From NCBI RefSeq assembly GCF_900104095.1, contig NZ_FNJO01000010.1:144231-208230 (forward strand): a stretch of DNA of 64,000 nt, in the 5' to 3' direction. The notes under the pieces are model-generated. The model had not been told where the DNA came from and did no database searches. It was given only the letters and a program-made list of their open reading frames with translations. A program made the position numbers and the translations under genes. Numbering within the stretch: the first letter of the stretch is position 1; each line of letters opens with the position of its first letter. Of the stretch, positions 37,107-47,200 are shown in pieces. Source of the stretch: Ralstonia sp. 25mfcol4.1. Lineage in GTDB: Bacteria; Pseudomonadota; Gammaproteobacteria; Burkholderiales; Burkholderiaceae.

Positions 37107-37855
37107 CCGCACGCGAACCGGGCCACGCGGCGAGGGCCGCAATGCATGCCGATATCGCCGTGGCCAGCTACAACATTCACGGCGGCGTCGGCACCGACGG
37201 GCATTTCGTGCCCAAGCGCATCTGCGAGGTCATCAACGAACTGCGAGCCGACATGATCGCCCTGCAGGAGGTGGAGACGCGCGGCACGGGGTTCGACATG
37301 CTGCGCTTCCTGTCCCAGCACACCGGCCTGCACGCGATTCCCGGCCCGACGCTGGTGCGCGACGATGGCGACTACGGCAACGCGCTGCTGACGCGCTACC
37401 CGCCGGTCAAGGTGCGGCACATCGACCTGAGCGTGAAGGGATGCGAGCCGCGCGGCGCCATCGACGCACAGCTGGAATGCAATGCGATCGAATCCGGCAC
37501 GTTCGCGCTGCGCGTGATTGCCACGCACCTGGGGCTGCGCCCCGGCGAACGCCGCTGGCAGGTGCGGCGCCTGCTGACCGCGCTGGCCGAGGCACCGGCG
37601 CAGCCGACCATCCTGCTTGGCGACGTCAACGAGTGGTTCCTGTGGGGCCGCCCGCTGCGCTGGCTGCATGCCTACTTCGAGCGCACGCCGCATGTCTCGA
37701 CATTCCCGTCGCGGCTGCCGTTCCTGGCGCTGGACCGCGTCTGGACGTCGCCGCGCGCGCACCTGGTGGCGGTGTCGAGCCATCGCACGCCGCTGGCCCG
37801 GCTGGCCTCCGACCATCTGCCGCTGCTGGCCCGGATGCGGCTCACTTCGGCATAG
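37103..37855 (+). CDS. Endonuclease/exonuclease/phosphatase family protein (YbhP-like)
   Basis: 250 residues of the EEP superfamily: ASYNIHGGVG, LQEVETRG with the metal Glu, GDVNEWFLWG and the final SDHLPLLA His. This is a Mg-dependent phosphodiesterase or phosphatase fold. In E. coli the related YbhP gene neighbours clsB; here the start overlaps the PLD gene stop (ATGA), so the same functional pairing is likely, perhaps acting on lipid headgroups. No signal peptide. Confidence 0.87.
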   Translation: MTAREPGHAARAAMHADIAVASYNIHGGVGTDGHFVPKRICEVINELRADMIALQEVETRGTGFDMLRFLSQHTGLHAIPGPTLVRDDGDYGNALLTRYPPVKVRHIDLSVKGCEPRGAIDAQLECNAIESGTFALRVIATHLGLRPGERRWQVRRLLTALAEAPAQPTILLGDVNEWFLWGRPLRWLHAYFERTPHVSTFPSRLPFLALDRVWTSPRAHLVAVSSHRTPLARLASDHLPLLARMRLTSA

Positions 37856-37907
37856 CAACCGTTGCAGTATGATCGCCCGTGCTCATACGACACCAAGGGA
37901 GACAACG

Positions 37908-37997
37908 ATGCACGAGAAGGCAGCAACGGCCATGAAAATGCTGGCCGCCACGATGACGCTGGGATGAGGCCTGGCCTGCGCCCAACCCGCACAACCG
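37908..37997 (+). other. Interrupted signal-peptide segment of the following hydrolase
   Basis: ATG 37908 has a strong AAGGGAG site and opens MHEKAATAMKMLAATMTLG, a signal-peptide-like start. TGA at 37965-37967 then stops it. In the same frame the sequence resumes GLACAQPAQPVQPLQ and runs without a stop into the hydrolase at 37998. A single change of that TGA (for example from TGG) would give an intact secreted precursor. It looks like a recent nonsense mutation or a sequence error. Confidence 0.75.
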
Positions 37998-39011
37998 GTG
38001 CAGCCACTGCAGGCCAGGGAAGGCGATGTCGAAGTGCGCGACTTCCGGTTTCAGAATGGTCAGACACTGCCGGCCGTGAAGCTGCACTACGCCACGCTCG
38101 GCACGCCCACGCGAGGCGCCGACGGCAAGGTCAACAACGCCGTACTGCTGCTGCACGGCACCACCGGCACTGGCCGCGCGTTCCTGACGCCGCTGATGCA
38201 GAAGGAACTGTTCGCTCCGGGCCAGCCGCTGGACGCCTCGCGCTACTACATCATCATGCCCGACGGCCTGGGCCGCGGCGGATCGAGCAAGCCCAGCGAC
38301 GGCCAGCGCGCCGGATTTCCGCGCTATGGCTACACCGACGTGGTCGAAGGCCACTACCGGCTGCTGACCGAAGGCCTGAAGGTGGACCACCTGCGGCTGG
38401 TGCTGGGCACGTCGATGGGCGGCATGCAGACCTGGATCTGGGGCGAACGCCACCCCGACATGATGGACGCGCTGATGCCCATCGCCAGCCAGCCGGTGGC
38501 GATGTCCGGGCGCAACTGGCTGTGGCGCCGCACGCTGATCGAGGCCATCCGCAACGATCCGGACTGGAACGGCGGCAACTACGCCAGCCAGCCCACGCGC
38601 TGGACCAACGCGGTGCCCGTGTTCGCGCTGATGACGCAGAGCGCCGCCACGCTGCAGAAGGCCGCCCCCACGCGCGACCAGGTGAACCAGTATTTCGACA
38701 AGGCCGTGGCCGACAGCCGCAGCCTGGACGCCAACGATTACCTGTACTGGTTCGAATCTTCGTGGGACTACAACCCCGAGCCTGACCTGGGCAAGATCCG
38801 CGCGCCGCTTTACGCGGTGAACTTTGCCGACGACATGATCAACGCGGTGGACCTCGGCGTCATGCAGCGCACCGTGCGCAGGGTGCCGCACGGCCGCTTC
38901 GTCGAGATGCCGGAGAGCGAACACACGTTCGGGCACCAGACGCTGCAGCACCCCGAAGTCTGGAAGCCATACCTGGTGGAGTTGCTGCAGGGATTACCCG
39001 CAGCGAAGTAA
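37998..39011 (+). CDS. Alpha/beta hydrolase, homoserine O-acetyltransferase-like (signal peptide disrupted)
   Basis: From the first start after the stop (GTG 37998) 337 residues remain. They hold the complete hydrolase domain: FQNGQTLPAVKLHYATLGTP, LLLHGTTGTG, nucleophile Ser in LGTSMGGMQTW, Asp in NFADDMINAVD and His in SEHTFGHQ. The fold is that of the MetX-like branch, but relatives of this type are usually secreted and have no proven acetyltransferase role. If translated only from 37998, with no ribosome site evident, the protein would stay in the cytosol. It may therefore be a pseudogene in this strain. Confidence 0.75.
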   Translation: MQPLQAREGDVEVRDFRFQNGQTLPAVKLHYATLGTPTRGADGKVNNAVLLLHGTTGTGRAFLTPLMQKELFAPGQPLDASRYYIIMPDGLGRGGSSKPSDGQRAGFPRYGYTDVVEGHYRLLTEGLKVDHLRLVLGTSMGGMQTWIWGERHPDMMDALMPIASQPVAMSGRNWLWRRTLIEAIRNDPDWNGGNYASQPTRWTNAVPVFALMTQSAATLQKAAPTRDQVNQYFDKAVADSRSLDANDYLYWFESSWDYNPEPDLGKIRAPLYAVNFADDMINAVDLGVMQRTVRRVPHGRFVEMPESEHTFGHQTLQHPEVWKPYLVELLQGLPAAK

Positions 39012-39302
39012 GCCTGCCACGCGCAGGCGCGACGTTGCACTGCAATGCCGGCCTGCGCCACAGGGCGCGCCCGGCATGGCGGGCATCGGTTGCCGCAGGG
39101 CCGCAATACGGGTATTTCGCTAGGCGGGCCCGCTAGATTGGGGCCATGCCGGTGCCTATACTGACTTGCACACCGTGCATGTCATGGAGCGTGGACGTGT
39201 GCTTCCGATAACAACGGGCGGGTGAATGGTGGCCCCGGGAGGACGCCACCGAAGGTCATGTCGATACGGCCTGCCCCATGAACAGGAAAAGTGGAGATGG
39301 GC

Positions 39303-39722
39303 ATGCCCAGCGAACAGTTCCTTGCTACCCAGGAAACCCGCCGCTCGGGGCTGCGTGCCTTGCGGGCGGCATTGCTCCAGGTCCACAAGGAGGTCATCGG
39401 CTATGACCGCGGCCAGTATGAAAGACTGCATGGCCCGATTCCCGCAGGACAGTTCGTGCAGCTGGTGACGGAAGAATCGTTCTTCCGCTGGCTCGATCCG
39501 TTGTCGCGCCTGATCATCGAGATCGACGAGGAGCTTGACGGCGACGAGCATCACGATGAAACCTGCCGCGCCGTGGCCGGCGCCACGCAGAAACTGTTCA
39601 GCGAACACGGCGATCAGGCATTCCGCCGGCGCTATCAGGAAGCCCTGCAGGACGAGGCATCGGTCACGGTGGCACACGGCAGATTGATGTCCGTCATCGG
39701 CCAGCTGCGCCAGTTGCCGTAG
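39303..39722 (+). CDS. Hypothetical protein
   Basis: 139 residues, soluble, acidic and mostly helical by composition, with no signal or membrane segment. Not recognised. ATG 39303 is chosen because TGGAG at 39292-39296 is six bases upstream; GTG 39291 and ATG 39297 are in frame. Codon use matches the neighbours, and the segment ESFFRWLDPLSRLIIEIDE looks like folded protein. A 291-base gap before it holds a possible -10 (TATACT near 39158) and no gene. Confidence 0.7.
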   Translation: MPSEQFLATQETRRSGLRALRAALLQVHKEVIGYDRGQYERLHGPIPAGQFVQLVTEESFFRWLDPLSRLIIEIDEELDGDEHHDETCRAVAGATQKLFSEHGDQAFRRRYQEALQDEASVTVAHGRLMSVIGQLRQLP

Positions 39723-39749
39723 CGGCCAGGATCAAGCGAAGGGCGCCGC

Positions 39750-40277
39750 CTAGCGGCCCCTGCCACCGCCCCGGCCGCCCCCACGGTAGCCACCGCCATA
39801 TCCGCCACCATATCCGCCGCTGTATCCCCTGCCATACGCGCCGCCGTAGCCGCCGCCATACCCCCGGTAGCCCCCGCCATAGCCGTGATAGCCATACCCG
39901 CCACGGTAGCCGTAGCCCCGATAGCCGTAGTAGCCGCGATATCCGTAGTAACCCCGATACCCGCAGCAGCCGTAGCCGAACCAGATGCTGCTGTAGACGG
40001 GCCAGCCCGCATAGCCATACGGATATCCGTAGGGATAGCCGGCGTAGTAGCCGCCGTAATAGTTGCCGTAGTAGTACGGATATCCGCTGTAGAACGTGCC
40101 GTAGGCGTTGATCGGATAGCTGGCATCCCCCGTGCCGGTGTAACTGCTGTAGCTGCCGGCATAGCTGCCATAGGTTGTCCCATAGGCGGCGTCATAGCCC
40201 GGATAGGCCACGCAACCACCCAGCATCCAGGCCGCTCCAGCCACGACTCCCGCGAGCATCCCGCGTATGGCAACCAT
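39750..40277 (-). CDS. Gly/Tyr-rich putative lipoprotein
   Basis: 175 residues. The N-terminus has a lipoprotein signal (hydrophobic AGVVAGAAWM, lipobox LGGC), and the mature part is almost entirely Gly, Tyr, Ser and Arg in repeats such as GYRGYYGYRGYYGYRGYGYR, ending in a GGGRGGGRGR tail. ATG 40277 has GGGAGACGGGA directly before it. It should be membrane-anchored with a disordered, possibly sticky, surface or periplasmic domain. No family was recognised. Confidence 0.7.
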   Translation of the reverse strand: MVAIRGMLAGVVAGAAWMLGGCVAYPGYDAAYGTTYGSYAGSYSSYTGTGDASYPINAYGTFYSGYPYYYGNYYGGYYAGYPYGYPYGYAGWPVYSSIWFGYGCCGYRGYYGYRGYYGYRGYGYRGGYGYHGYGGGYRGYGGGYGGAYGRGYSGGYGGGYGGGYRGGGRGGGRGR

Positions 40278-40338
40278 TCCCGTCTCCCGCCTGCCCTTCG
40301 GGGCGCGCCCGCCTGCGCGTGCGCCCAGCCTCTTGATT

Positions 40339-40512
40339 CTATTGCTTATTGATTGGCAGACAAGCTTGTCCCGGCCAGGCAAGCGATGCCAGGGCTCGTT
40401 GCCACTCGTTGCCGGACCCAAGCTGCGAACCTGCGTCAGCGGGCTCCGTGATCAGCACGCGCTCCACCGTTGGTGCCATGCGAACCTGGTCAAACCGAAC
40501 ATCCACCTTCAT
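40339..40512 (-). CDS. Small hypothetical protein (57 aa)
   Basis: The ATG at 40512 has AAAGG six bases upstream and opens MKVDVRFDQVRMAPTVERV, which reads like a real protein rather than a GC-rich shadow frame. No signal or known motif. It could be a stand-alone small gene; evidence is limited to composition and the ribosome site. Confidence 0.4.
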   Translation of the reverse strand: MKVDVRFDQVRMAPTVERVLITEPADAGSQLGSGNEWQRALASLAWPGQACLPINKQ

Positions 40513-40755
40513 GTAAGCCTTTCGAAAAAGCCCGTGCGGATGCGGAGAAGGTGCCGACAAAACGCGCAAGCCATCGCAATGCGGCAGACAGCCGCGACAC
40601 GATGAATGCGTGCGCAAGTGCGAAACAGGTTTTTCATTGTTCAGCGTTTGCTGGATAGGCGATAGCGGTCGATCCTCGCCAGATCGCGCCGGATCCCTGC
40701 GGATAAACCGCTGGGGTCGAGAAACGCTGAATCACATTGCACCGAAATAATCACA

Positions 40756-40792
40756 TTGACCGCAGGGATACTTGCAAATGATAATCGCTCCC
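40756..40792 (+). promoter_or_regulatory. Sigma-70 promoter overlapped by a Fur box
   Basis: TTGACC (40756-40761) and GATAAT (40780-40785) are 18 bases apart. The stretch GCAAATGATAATCGCTCCC (40774-40792) matches the 19-base Fur consensus at about 13 positions and covers the -10. Iron-loaded Fur would block transcription of the TonB receptor gene. Confidence 0.7.
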
Positions 40793-40826
40793 ATTTCTAA
40801 TTATTACAACGCATTACACGAGGGAA

Positions 40827-42956
40827 ATGAGCCGTTATCTGCCCACCCACCGCATTACCCGGTCGCTGGCCGCCTGTCCGGCCCTGCTCGTCGGGCTGGT
40901 TCACGCGCAAGGCGCGGCGCCGGCGCCACAAGACCTGCCGCCGGTCACCGTCAAGGCGGACGTCAGCAAGGAACTGGGCGCCGGGTATAACCCGCCCAAC
41001 GCCGTCAGCGCGACCAAGAGCGACGCCCCGCTGCGCGACATTCCGCAGACTGTGAACGTGGTGACCGCCGAGGTCATGCAGGACCAGCACGCCACGTCGA
41101 TGCAGGACGTGCTCAAGAACGTGCCGGGCGTGAGTTTTTCGTCGGGCGACGGGCAGCGCGACCAGGTATCGATTCGTGGCTTTTCGGCCATTGCCGACCA
41201 GTTCGTCGACGGCATTCGCGACGACGCGCTGTACTTTCGCGACCTGTCCAACGTCGACCGCGTCGAGGTCATCAAGGGGCCGGCCGCGGTGCTGTATGGC
41301 CGGGGTTCGTCGGGTGGCCTGATCAATCGCGTGACCAAGAAGCCGGGGCTCGACGTGACGGACTTCGCGTTGAGCTATGGCATGTGGGCCGATCGCCGCG
41401 TCGAAGGCGATGTGGGCCGTGTGTTCGCGGATGGCGCCGCGGCCTTCCGCATCACGGCTGCGCACGAGGAAGCCAACAGCTATCGCTCGCAGCAGTTCCT
41501 GAACCGCACGGCCGTGGCGCCGTCGCTGGAACTGCGCCTGGCGCCGCAGACGACGGTATTGCTGCAGGCCGACTACCTTGAAGACCGCCGCGTCACGGAC
41601 TTCGGCATTCCCGCCTACAAGGGGCGGCCCGTGGCAGTGGACCCGTCCACGTACTACGGCGCCGCCAATGCCCGCGATTCGGACTACAGCCAGAGCCGCG
41701 TGTACTCCGGCACTGCCACGGTCAACCATCGCTTCAACGAGAACTGGTCGATCCGCAATGCCACGCGCTACTACCATTACTCGCTGGAGCGGAACAACAC
41801 GCTGACGAGCGCGGTCAACGAAGCGGCCCAGACCTTCACGCTGAACCACGGCAATGTCTATCGTGAAGAGCACGGCTGGTTCAACCAGACCGACCTGACC
41901 CAGAAGGCGCAATTCCTGGGCATGAAGCACGAGCTGCTGTACGGGGTGGAAGTCGGCCAACAGAACAAGGACCTGATCAACTACACGGCACCGGTGCGAA
42001 ATTCGGCCGGTGCCGTGGCGAATTTTGCGCTGTTCAACCCGATACTGCCCACGTTGCCGCGCCTGGTCGGCGGCAACCCCGGGACGAGCAACCTGGGCGT
42101 CTTCAAGACGCTGGGGCTCTACACGCAGGACATGATCCAGTTTTCCGAGCAGTGGAAGGCGCTGGTGGGCGTGCGCTACGACCGCTTCGAGCAAGAGACG
42201 TTCCAGCGCGTGCCGGGACAGGCCAACCTGTCGCGCACGGACAATGCGTGGAGCCCGCGCGCCGGCCTGGTCTGGCAACCGTCGAAGCAGCAGTCGTACT
42301 ACCTGTCGTGGAGCCGGTCGTTCCAGCCGTCCGGCGAAGCCTTCTCGCTGGCCGCGAACAACGCCCAGCTGGCGCCCGAGACGACCCGCAATACCGAGGT
42401 GGGCGCCAAGTATGACTTCCTGGATGGCAAGGCCAGCACCACCGTATCGCTGTTCCGGATCGAGCGCACCAATATCAAGGTGGCCAACGCCACCGGTACC
42501 GCGCTGATCCCGATCGGAGAGCAGCGCACCGATGGCCTGGAACTGAGCGGTGCCGCGCAACTGGGCGGCGGCTGGCGCATGCTGGCCGGCTATGCCTATC
42601 TGGATGCCGTGGTCACGCAGTCGACGCCCGCGCTGCAAGGCAAGCGGGCCACGCTGACGCCGCGCCATTCCGGCAATGTCTGGATCACCAAGGACCTTGG
42701 CCACGGCTTCGGACTGGGCGGCGGCCTGAACGTCGTGGGCGCGCGGCAGGCCGATCCGGCCAACACCGTGACGCTGCCGGGCTATGTCACCGCCGACATG
42801 GTGGCCTGGTACCGGCGCGGCAAGTTCGAGGCCCAGCTCAACGTGTACAACCTGTTCAACCAGGGCTACATCGTTTCCGGGCACGGTTCGAGCCCGAACC
42901 TGAACCTGCCCGGCGCCCCGCGCAGCGTGATGGGGACGGTGCGGTATCGCATGTAA
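40827..42956 (+). CDS. TonB-dependent siderophore receptor
   Basis: 709 residues: signal peptide, TonB-box-like PPVTVKA, plug domain (SDAPLRDIPQTVNVVTAEV, VSIRGFSAIADQFVDGIRDD, VEVIKGPAAVLYGRGSSGG) and a 22-strand beta barrel ending in FNQGYIVSG and the aromatic-type C-terminus VRYRM. It takes up a ferric siderophore in the outer membrane. The Fur box upstream fits iron control. The AGGG before ATG is close (2-3 bases). Siderophore type cannot be told. Confidence 0.92.
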   Translation: MSRYLPTHRITRSLAACPALLVGLVHAQGAAPAPQDLPPVTVKADVSKELGAGYNPPNAVSATKSDAPLRDIPQTVNVVTAEVMQDQHATSMQDVLKNVPGVSFSSGDGQRDQVSIRGFSAIADQFVDGIRDDALYFRDLSNVDRVEVIKGPAAVLYGRGSSGGLINRVTKKPGLDVTDFALSYGMWADRRVEGDVGRVFADGAAAFRITAAHEEANSYRSQQFLNRTAVAPSLELRLAPQTTVLLQADYLEDRRVTDFGIPAYKGRPVAVDPSTYYGAANARDSDYSQSRVYSGTATVNHRFNENWSIRNATRYYHYSLERNNTLTSAVNEAAQTFTLNHGNVYREEHGWFNQTDLTQKAQFLGMKHELLYGVEVGQQNKDLINYTAPVRNSAGAVANFALFNPILPTLPRLVGGNPGTSNLGVFKTLGLYTQDMIQFSEQWKALVGVRYDRFEQETFQRVPGQANLSRTDNAWSPRAGLVWQPSKQQSYYLSWSRSFQPSGEAFSLAANNAQLAPETTRNTEVGAKYDFLDGKASTTVSLFRIERTNIKVANATGTALIPIGEQRTDGLELSGAAQLGGGWRMLAGYAYLDAVVTQSTPALQGKRATLTPRHSGNVWITKDLGHGFGLGGGLNVVGARQADPANTVTLPGYVTADMVAWYRRGKFEAQLNVYNLFNQGYIVSGHGSSPNLNLPGAPRSVMGTVRYRM

Positions 42957-43245
42957 GGGCTGTCGGCCGATGCCCGGGCCCCGGCGCGCGACCCCTGCCT
43001 GACCGGCGGGCCGCCGGGGCGAAGCATGTGCCGGATCCGCCGGATCCGCCGCATCGGCCTGCGCCGACGGCGCCGCCGGGCGATCCTCGCAGTCGCCCGC
43101 AAACCGTTGCCTGGCGCGGCTTTCCGCGCGGTGACACGGGGCGACATACTTCCCGCATGGCGCCCCGCCCGATCGCCCCCTACAGTTGGCTCACCGACGC
43201 AGCGACAGACAAGCCAAGCGTCACCGCCAAACCGAAAGGACGATC

Positions 43246-44184
43246 ATGCAACTCCACCAAATCACCCTCCTGGCCACCGGCGTCATCGTCGCCGCGTCGA
43301 TGGTCGAAGCTGCGGTCCTGGCCCGCAAGGCCCGCCAGCAAGGCAAGACCTACCCGTGGCATGAAATGGGCCTGTCGCTGGTCGACATGGTCGGCCGCAA
43401 GCTGATGGCCTTCCTGCCGCTGTCGCTGGCCGCGCCGATCTTTGCCCTGGCCTGGCAGCACCGCATCTTCACGGTGGAGATCAACAGCGCACTGGCCGTG
43501 CTGCTGCTCTTCGTCGGCCAGGAATTCTGCTACTACTGGTATCACCGCGCGTCGCACCGCATCCGCTTCTTCTGGGCCACGCACGCCGTGCACCACTCGC
43601 CCAATGAACTGACGCTGGGCACCGCGTATCGCCTGGGGTGGACCGGCAAGATCACCGGCACCGCCATCTTCTTCGCGCCGCTGGTGTTCCTGGGCGTGCG
43701 CCCCGAGGTGGTACTGGCCACGCTGAGCCTGAACCTGCTGTACCAGTTCTGGCTGCACACCACCTGGATTCCCAGGCTGGGCTGGCTCGAATACGTGTTC
43801 AACACCCCGTCGGCCCACCGCGTGCACCATGCATCCAACGTGGACTACCTCGATGCCAACTACGGCGGCGTGCTGATCCTTTTCGACCGCCTGTTCGGCA
43901 CCTACGTGGCGGAGCGCGACGACGAACCGTGCCGCTTCGGCCTGGTCCACCCCACCACCACGCACAACCCGCTGGTCAACCAGTTCGAACACTGGATCAG
44001 CCTGGGCAAGGACATGCTGGCAGCGGGCAACCTGCCGCACGCCATCGGCTACCTGCTGATGCCTCCGGGCTGGGCACCGAACGGCCAGGGCACCACGACC
44101 GAGGAGCTGCGCCGGCAGCAGACGCTGCAACAGGGGCAGCAGATCGATCCGGAAATGGAGGGAAAGGTGGCTGTCGCGCAGTAG
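43246..44184 (+). CDS. Sterol desaturase/fatty acid hydroxylase family protein
   Basis: 312 residues with several membrane segments and the three His clusters HRASH, HAVHH and HRVHH that bind the di-iron centre. The family hydroxylates or desaturates membrane lipids. ATG 43246 is preceded by AAAGGA; the frame is open upstream without homology. The substrate is unknown. The following hairpin ends its transcript. Confidence 0.9.
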   Translation: MQLHQITLLATGVIVAASMVEAAVLARKARQQGKTYPWHEMGLSLVDMVGRKLMAFLPLSLAAPIFALAWQHRIFTVEINSALAVLLLFVGQEFCYYWYHRASHRIRFFWATHAVHHSPNELTLGTAYRLGWTGKITGTAIFFAPLVFLGVRPEVVLATLSLNLLYQFWLHTTWIPRLGWLEYVFNTPSAHRVHHASNVDYLDANYGGVLILFDRLFGTYVAERDDEPCRFGLVHPTTTHNPLVNQFEHWISLGKDMLAAGNLPHAIGYLLMPPGWAPNGQGTTTEELRRQQTLQQGQQIDPEMEGKVAVAQ

Positions 44185-44201
44185 CCGGCGGCGTAGCGAC
44201 G

Positions 44202-44237
44202 GAAGAACGGGCAGCGTGGGCTGCCCGTTCTTCTTTT
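44202..44237 (+). terminator. Strong intrinsic terminator after the sterol-desaturase-like gene
   Basis: GAAGAACGGGCAGC-GTGG-GCTGCCCGTTCTTC is a perfect 14-bp stem followed by TTTT on the plus strand, 17 bases after the stop. Confidence 0.9.
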
Positions 44238-44263
44238 GCGGCCGGGTACGGCAGGCGGGCGGC

Positions 44264-47200
44264 TTACTTCTGGTCGGTCTCGGGATACCAGTAGATGCGC
44301 TTGCGTTTGCCCACGCCGGTCAGCGACACCTTCTGCACGCCCAGCGCCGATTTGTCGTCGCCACCCGCGCTGCTGTTCTGGTTGCCCACCCCGAACAGCA
44401 CCGGCACCACCACCGGCTGCCCGTCCTTGTCGACGCTCACCACGCCGAATACCGGCGACGGCGGGAAACCGCCGCCATCCAGAATGATGGAGCGATCGGG
44501 ATTCAGCCCCGCGCTGGTCAGGAAGCTGTACGAGTAGCTGCGCGCCGTGCCGAGGTTCGGGTAGCAGACGCCGGCCTTGGGCACCGAAGGCGTGTTGGTG
44601 CCGACGCTGGTATTGCCGGCGACGGTAAGCGGCGCGTTCACGGCCTTCTCGCCAGGATTCACCAGCGTGATGTAGAAGCCCGAGCGCGAGCCGTCGTAGC
44701 CGGCCGTCGTGGCATCGACGAGGCTCGCTTCTGTCAACGGCGTCCAGAGCGCCGGCATCCCCGCCGTGTTGGTATCGCGGATCATGTAGAGCCGGTTGAC
44801 CACGTTGTAGGCCGTGCCGGGCGTGGCGGAGGCCGAGTAGAGCGGATGCTCGCGGTCGCCGGACCCCAGGGACACGGCGTCGTAGCCGCGGGTGGAAATC
44901 ACGTCGGGCGCATAGAAGAACTTGCGCGCATTGTTGGTATTGGCCGCGCCGCCCAGCGCGGCGAGCTTGTTCATCGTCCAGTTGGCCGGCGCGGTGCCGC
45001 CCACGGTTTCAAAATCGGCCCGCCAGACGTTGCCGCCCATGTCGCCGACGTAGATCCGCTCCACGTAGCCATCGCTGTTGCGGTCAACCGTGGTGACGTC
45101 CGACGGAATGGAGCGGGTCAGCCCTGTCACCGCCGTGCAGGCACCGGTGGCGCCCATGCAGGATGGCTGTGCCGACCACACCATGTTGCCCGTATAGGCG
45201 TCCAGCACCAGCACGCCGCGGCCCATGGTATCGACGCCCGGCGACGGATCGCTGTCCTCGGCCGGATCGTAGCCGGCGCCCATGATGATCACCGGATTCG
45301 CATTGCCGCGGACGCGGGCCACCTTCGGCTGCGACCAGGTCTGACCCATTTCCGGGATATCGGCGCTGGACCGCTTCCACACAAAACGCGGGCTCGCGGG
45401 GTTGGTGACATCGAGCGCATAGACCAGCCGGCCTCCGCGCCGCGCGGTCAGGTACAGCATCACCCGAGGATTGGCCGGGTCCCGCTGGTCCTGCATCACC
45501 GTGGTGCTGCCATCGAAGAAGTAGTCGCGAGGCTTGGGCTCCGGCGAGATGCCTGCCGGCGTGGTCGACAGCTTGACTTCAGGCGAGTTGGTGTAGAGCC
45601 GGCTCAGCCTGTCCAGGAATTCCGGTGCCACGAAGCCCCACAGCTCGCCGCCCGGCCGCACCGTGCCGATGCCCTGCGTCTGGTTGCCGTTGACCGCATG
45701 GAACACGCCGTCGTTGGTGCCGTAGAACACGACCACGCCCGTGCTGCCGCCATAGTTGACCACGGCCGGGCGCGAATGCAGCACATCGGCGTGGATCGAC
45801 GAGCGCACCGTCACGGGCGAGCCCGGGCCCGTTTCGCTTTCGATGCCGGCGATGCTCTTGTTATCGACGGCCGCCTCGTCCTGGCCGCGCATCCACGCGA
45901 TGAGCTTGGGCAACTCGGTCGCGGTGATCGTGGCCCCGCCATTGGTGCCGCCATTGAATGCCGCCAGACCCGTCGAGCCCGTCAGCCAGCTATTGGACGT
46001 ATCGAAGCTGGGGAACGCGGCCGACACCGGGCAGTTGCCCACGCCGTTGCAGGTCAGCAGCGTGCGCGAATCCTGGCTGGTCAGCCACTGCACGCGCATC
46101 ATCTCGCCCACGCCGCCCTTCTCGACGATTTCCCCATCCGGCGCATCGAGCTTCCATCCGGCGCCTGACGGGCTGTTCTGCCAGTAACCCGCGCCCGGCC
46201 AGTTCTTGACCGTCCCGCCATACGTGCCACCCGAAAACGACAGCGGCACGCCGGCCGTCCAGAAGCTCACCGCGTTGGCCGACATGAACCCCGTCTTGGC
46301 GTTGCTGATGGCCGATTCGCCGGTCGCATCCTGCATCACGAGCTTGCCGGTCTTGTCGTAGCCCACCTTGTACTGCTTGAGGTTGCCCATCCAGCGCGGC
46401 GCCGCCGTGGCGTCCGGCCGGAACATGCCGATATAGACCTGGTTCAGGAACTGCCCCTGCGCGTTGACCGACGCCGGCAGGCTGACCGACGCGAATACGC
46501 TGTTGACGGCCTGCACCTCATTGAAGATCGAAAGCAGGTCGGCCGCCAGGCCGTTGGCATCGCCAAGCTTCACGGTATAGGACTTGCCCCCACCGTTGGT
46601 GCCCATGCTCTGGGCCAACTGCACATAGTCCGGGTTGTTGTCGTCCGTCACCGCGATCGTGTACGTCGTCACGTTCTGGCGGTTGTCCATGTTGCCCTGC
46701 ACATCGGTCTGGTTCAGGAACCGCGCCCACTCGTCGCCCCAGTTACTCTGGTACTTGGCGTTGGTCGCCAGCACGATTTCCTGCTGCTGCGCCTTGGTGG
46801 CGCCGGCGCTGACCAGTGAATCGAAGGCGTTCTGGCCGGTGTCCTGCGGCTTGCCGTTGTTGACCGCGTTGCCAATGTAGATGATGAAGTTCCGCTGGCA
46901 CGGATTGTCGATCGGCGACGTGTACTTGGTGCCGGACAGCCCCGTGTTGCCCGAGAAGAAGGCCCACGCTTCCTGCATCGCGCCGCCTACCTGCGAATTG
47001 TTCGAATTGTCGGACTGGCGGTCGATCGACTTCAGGTAGGTAAGGAATGCGGAGATGCCGTCTTTGTCCATCAGCGGCAGCTTGTACGGCGCCGCGCCCG
47101 GATAGCGCATCTTGCCGCCTGCGTTGTTGCCGGTGCCGAACATCATCAACCCGATGTTGATGTTGCCGTAGAGCGTGGGCGACGTCGTGATCGAGTTGAT

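Larger units (their letters stand above)
40278..40826. other. 549-bp region between the Gly/Tyr lipoprotein and TonB receptor genes
   Basis: It holds a possible 57-codon ORF (40339-40512, minus), two copies of AATCACATTG (40730-40739 and 40749-40758), and the Fur-like promoter of the receptor. Nothing else was recognised in 40513-40729. Confidence 0.5.

Noticed and set aside
37965..37967. TGA read as selenocysteine or an alternative codon
   Set aside because: The position is in a signal peptide, no SECIS-like hairpin is seen, and no other TGA readthrough occurs in the window.
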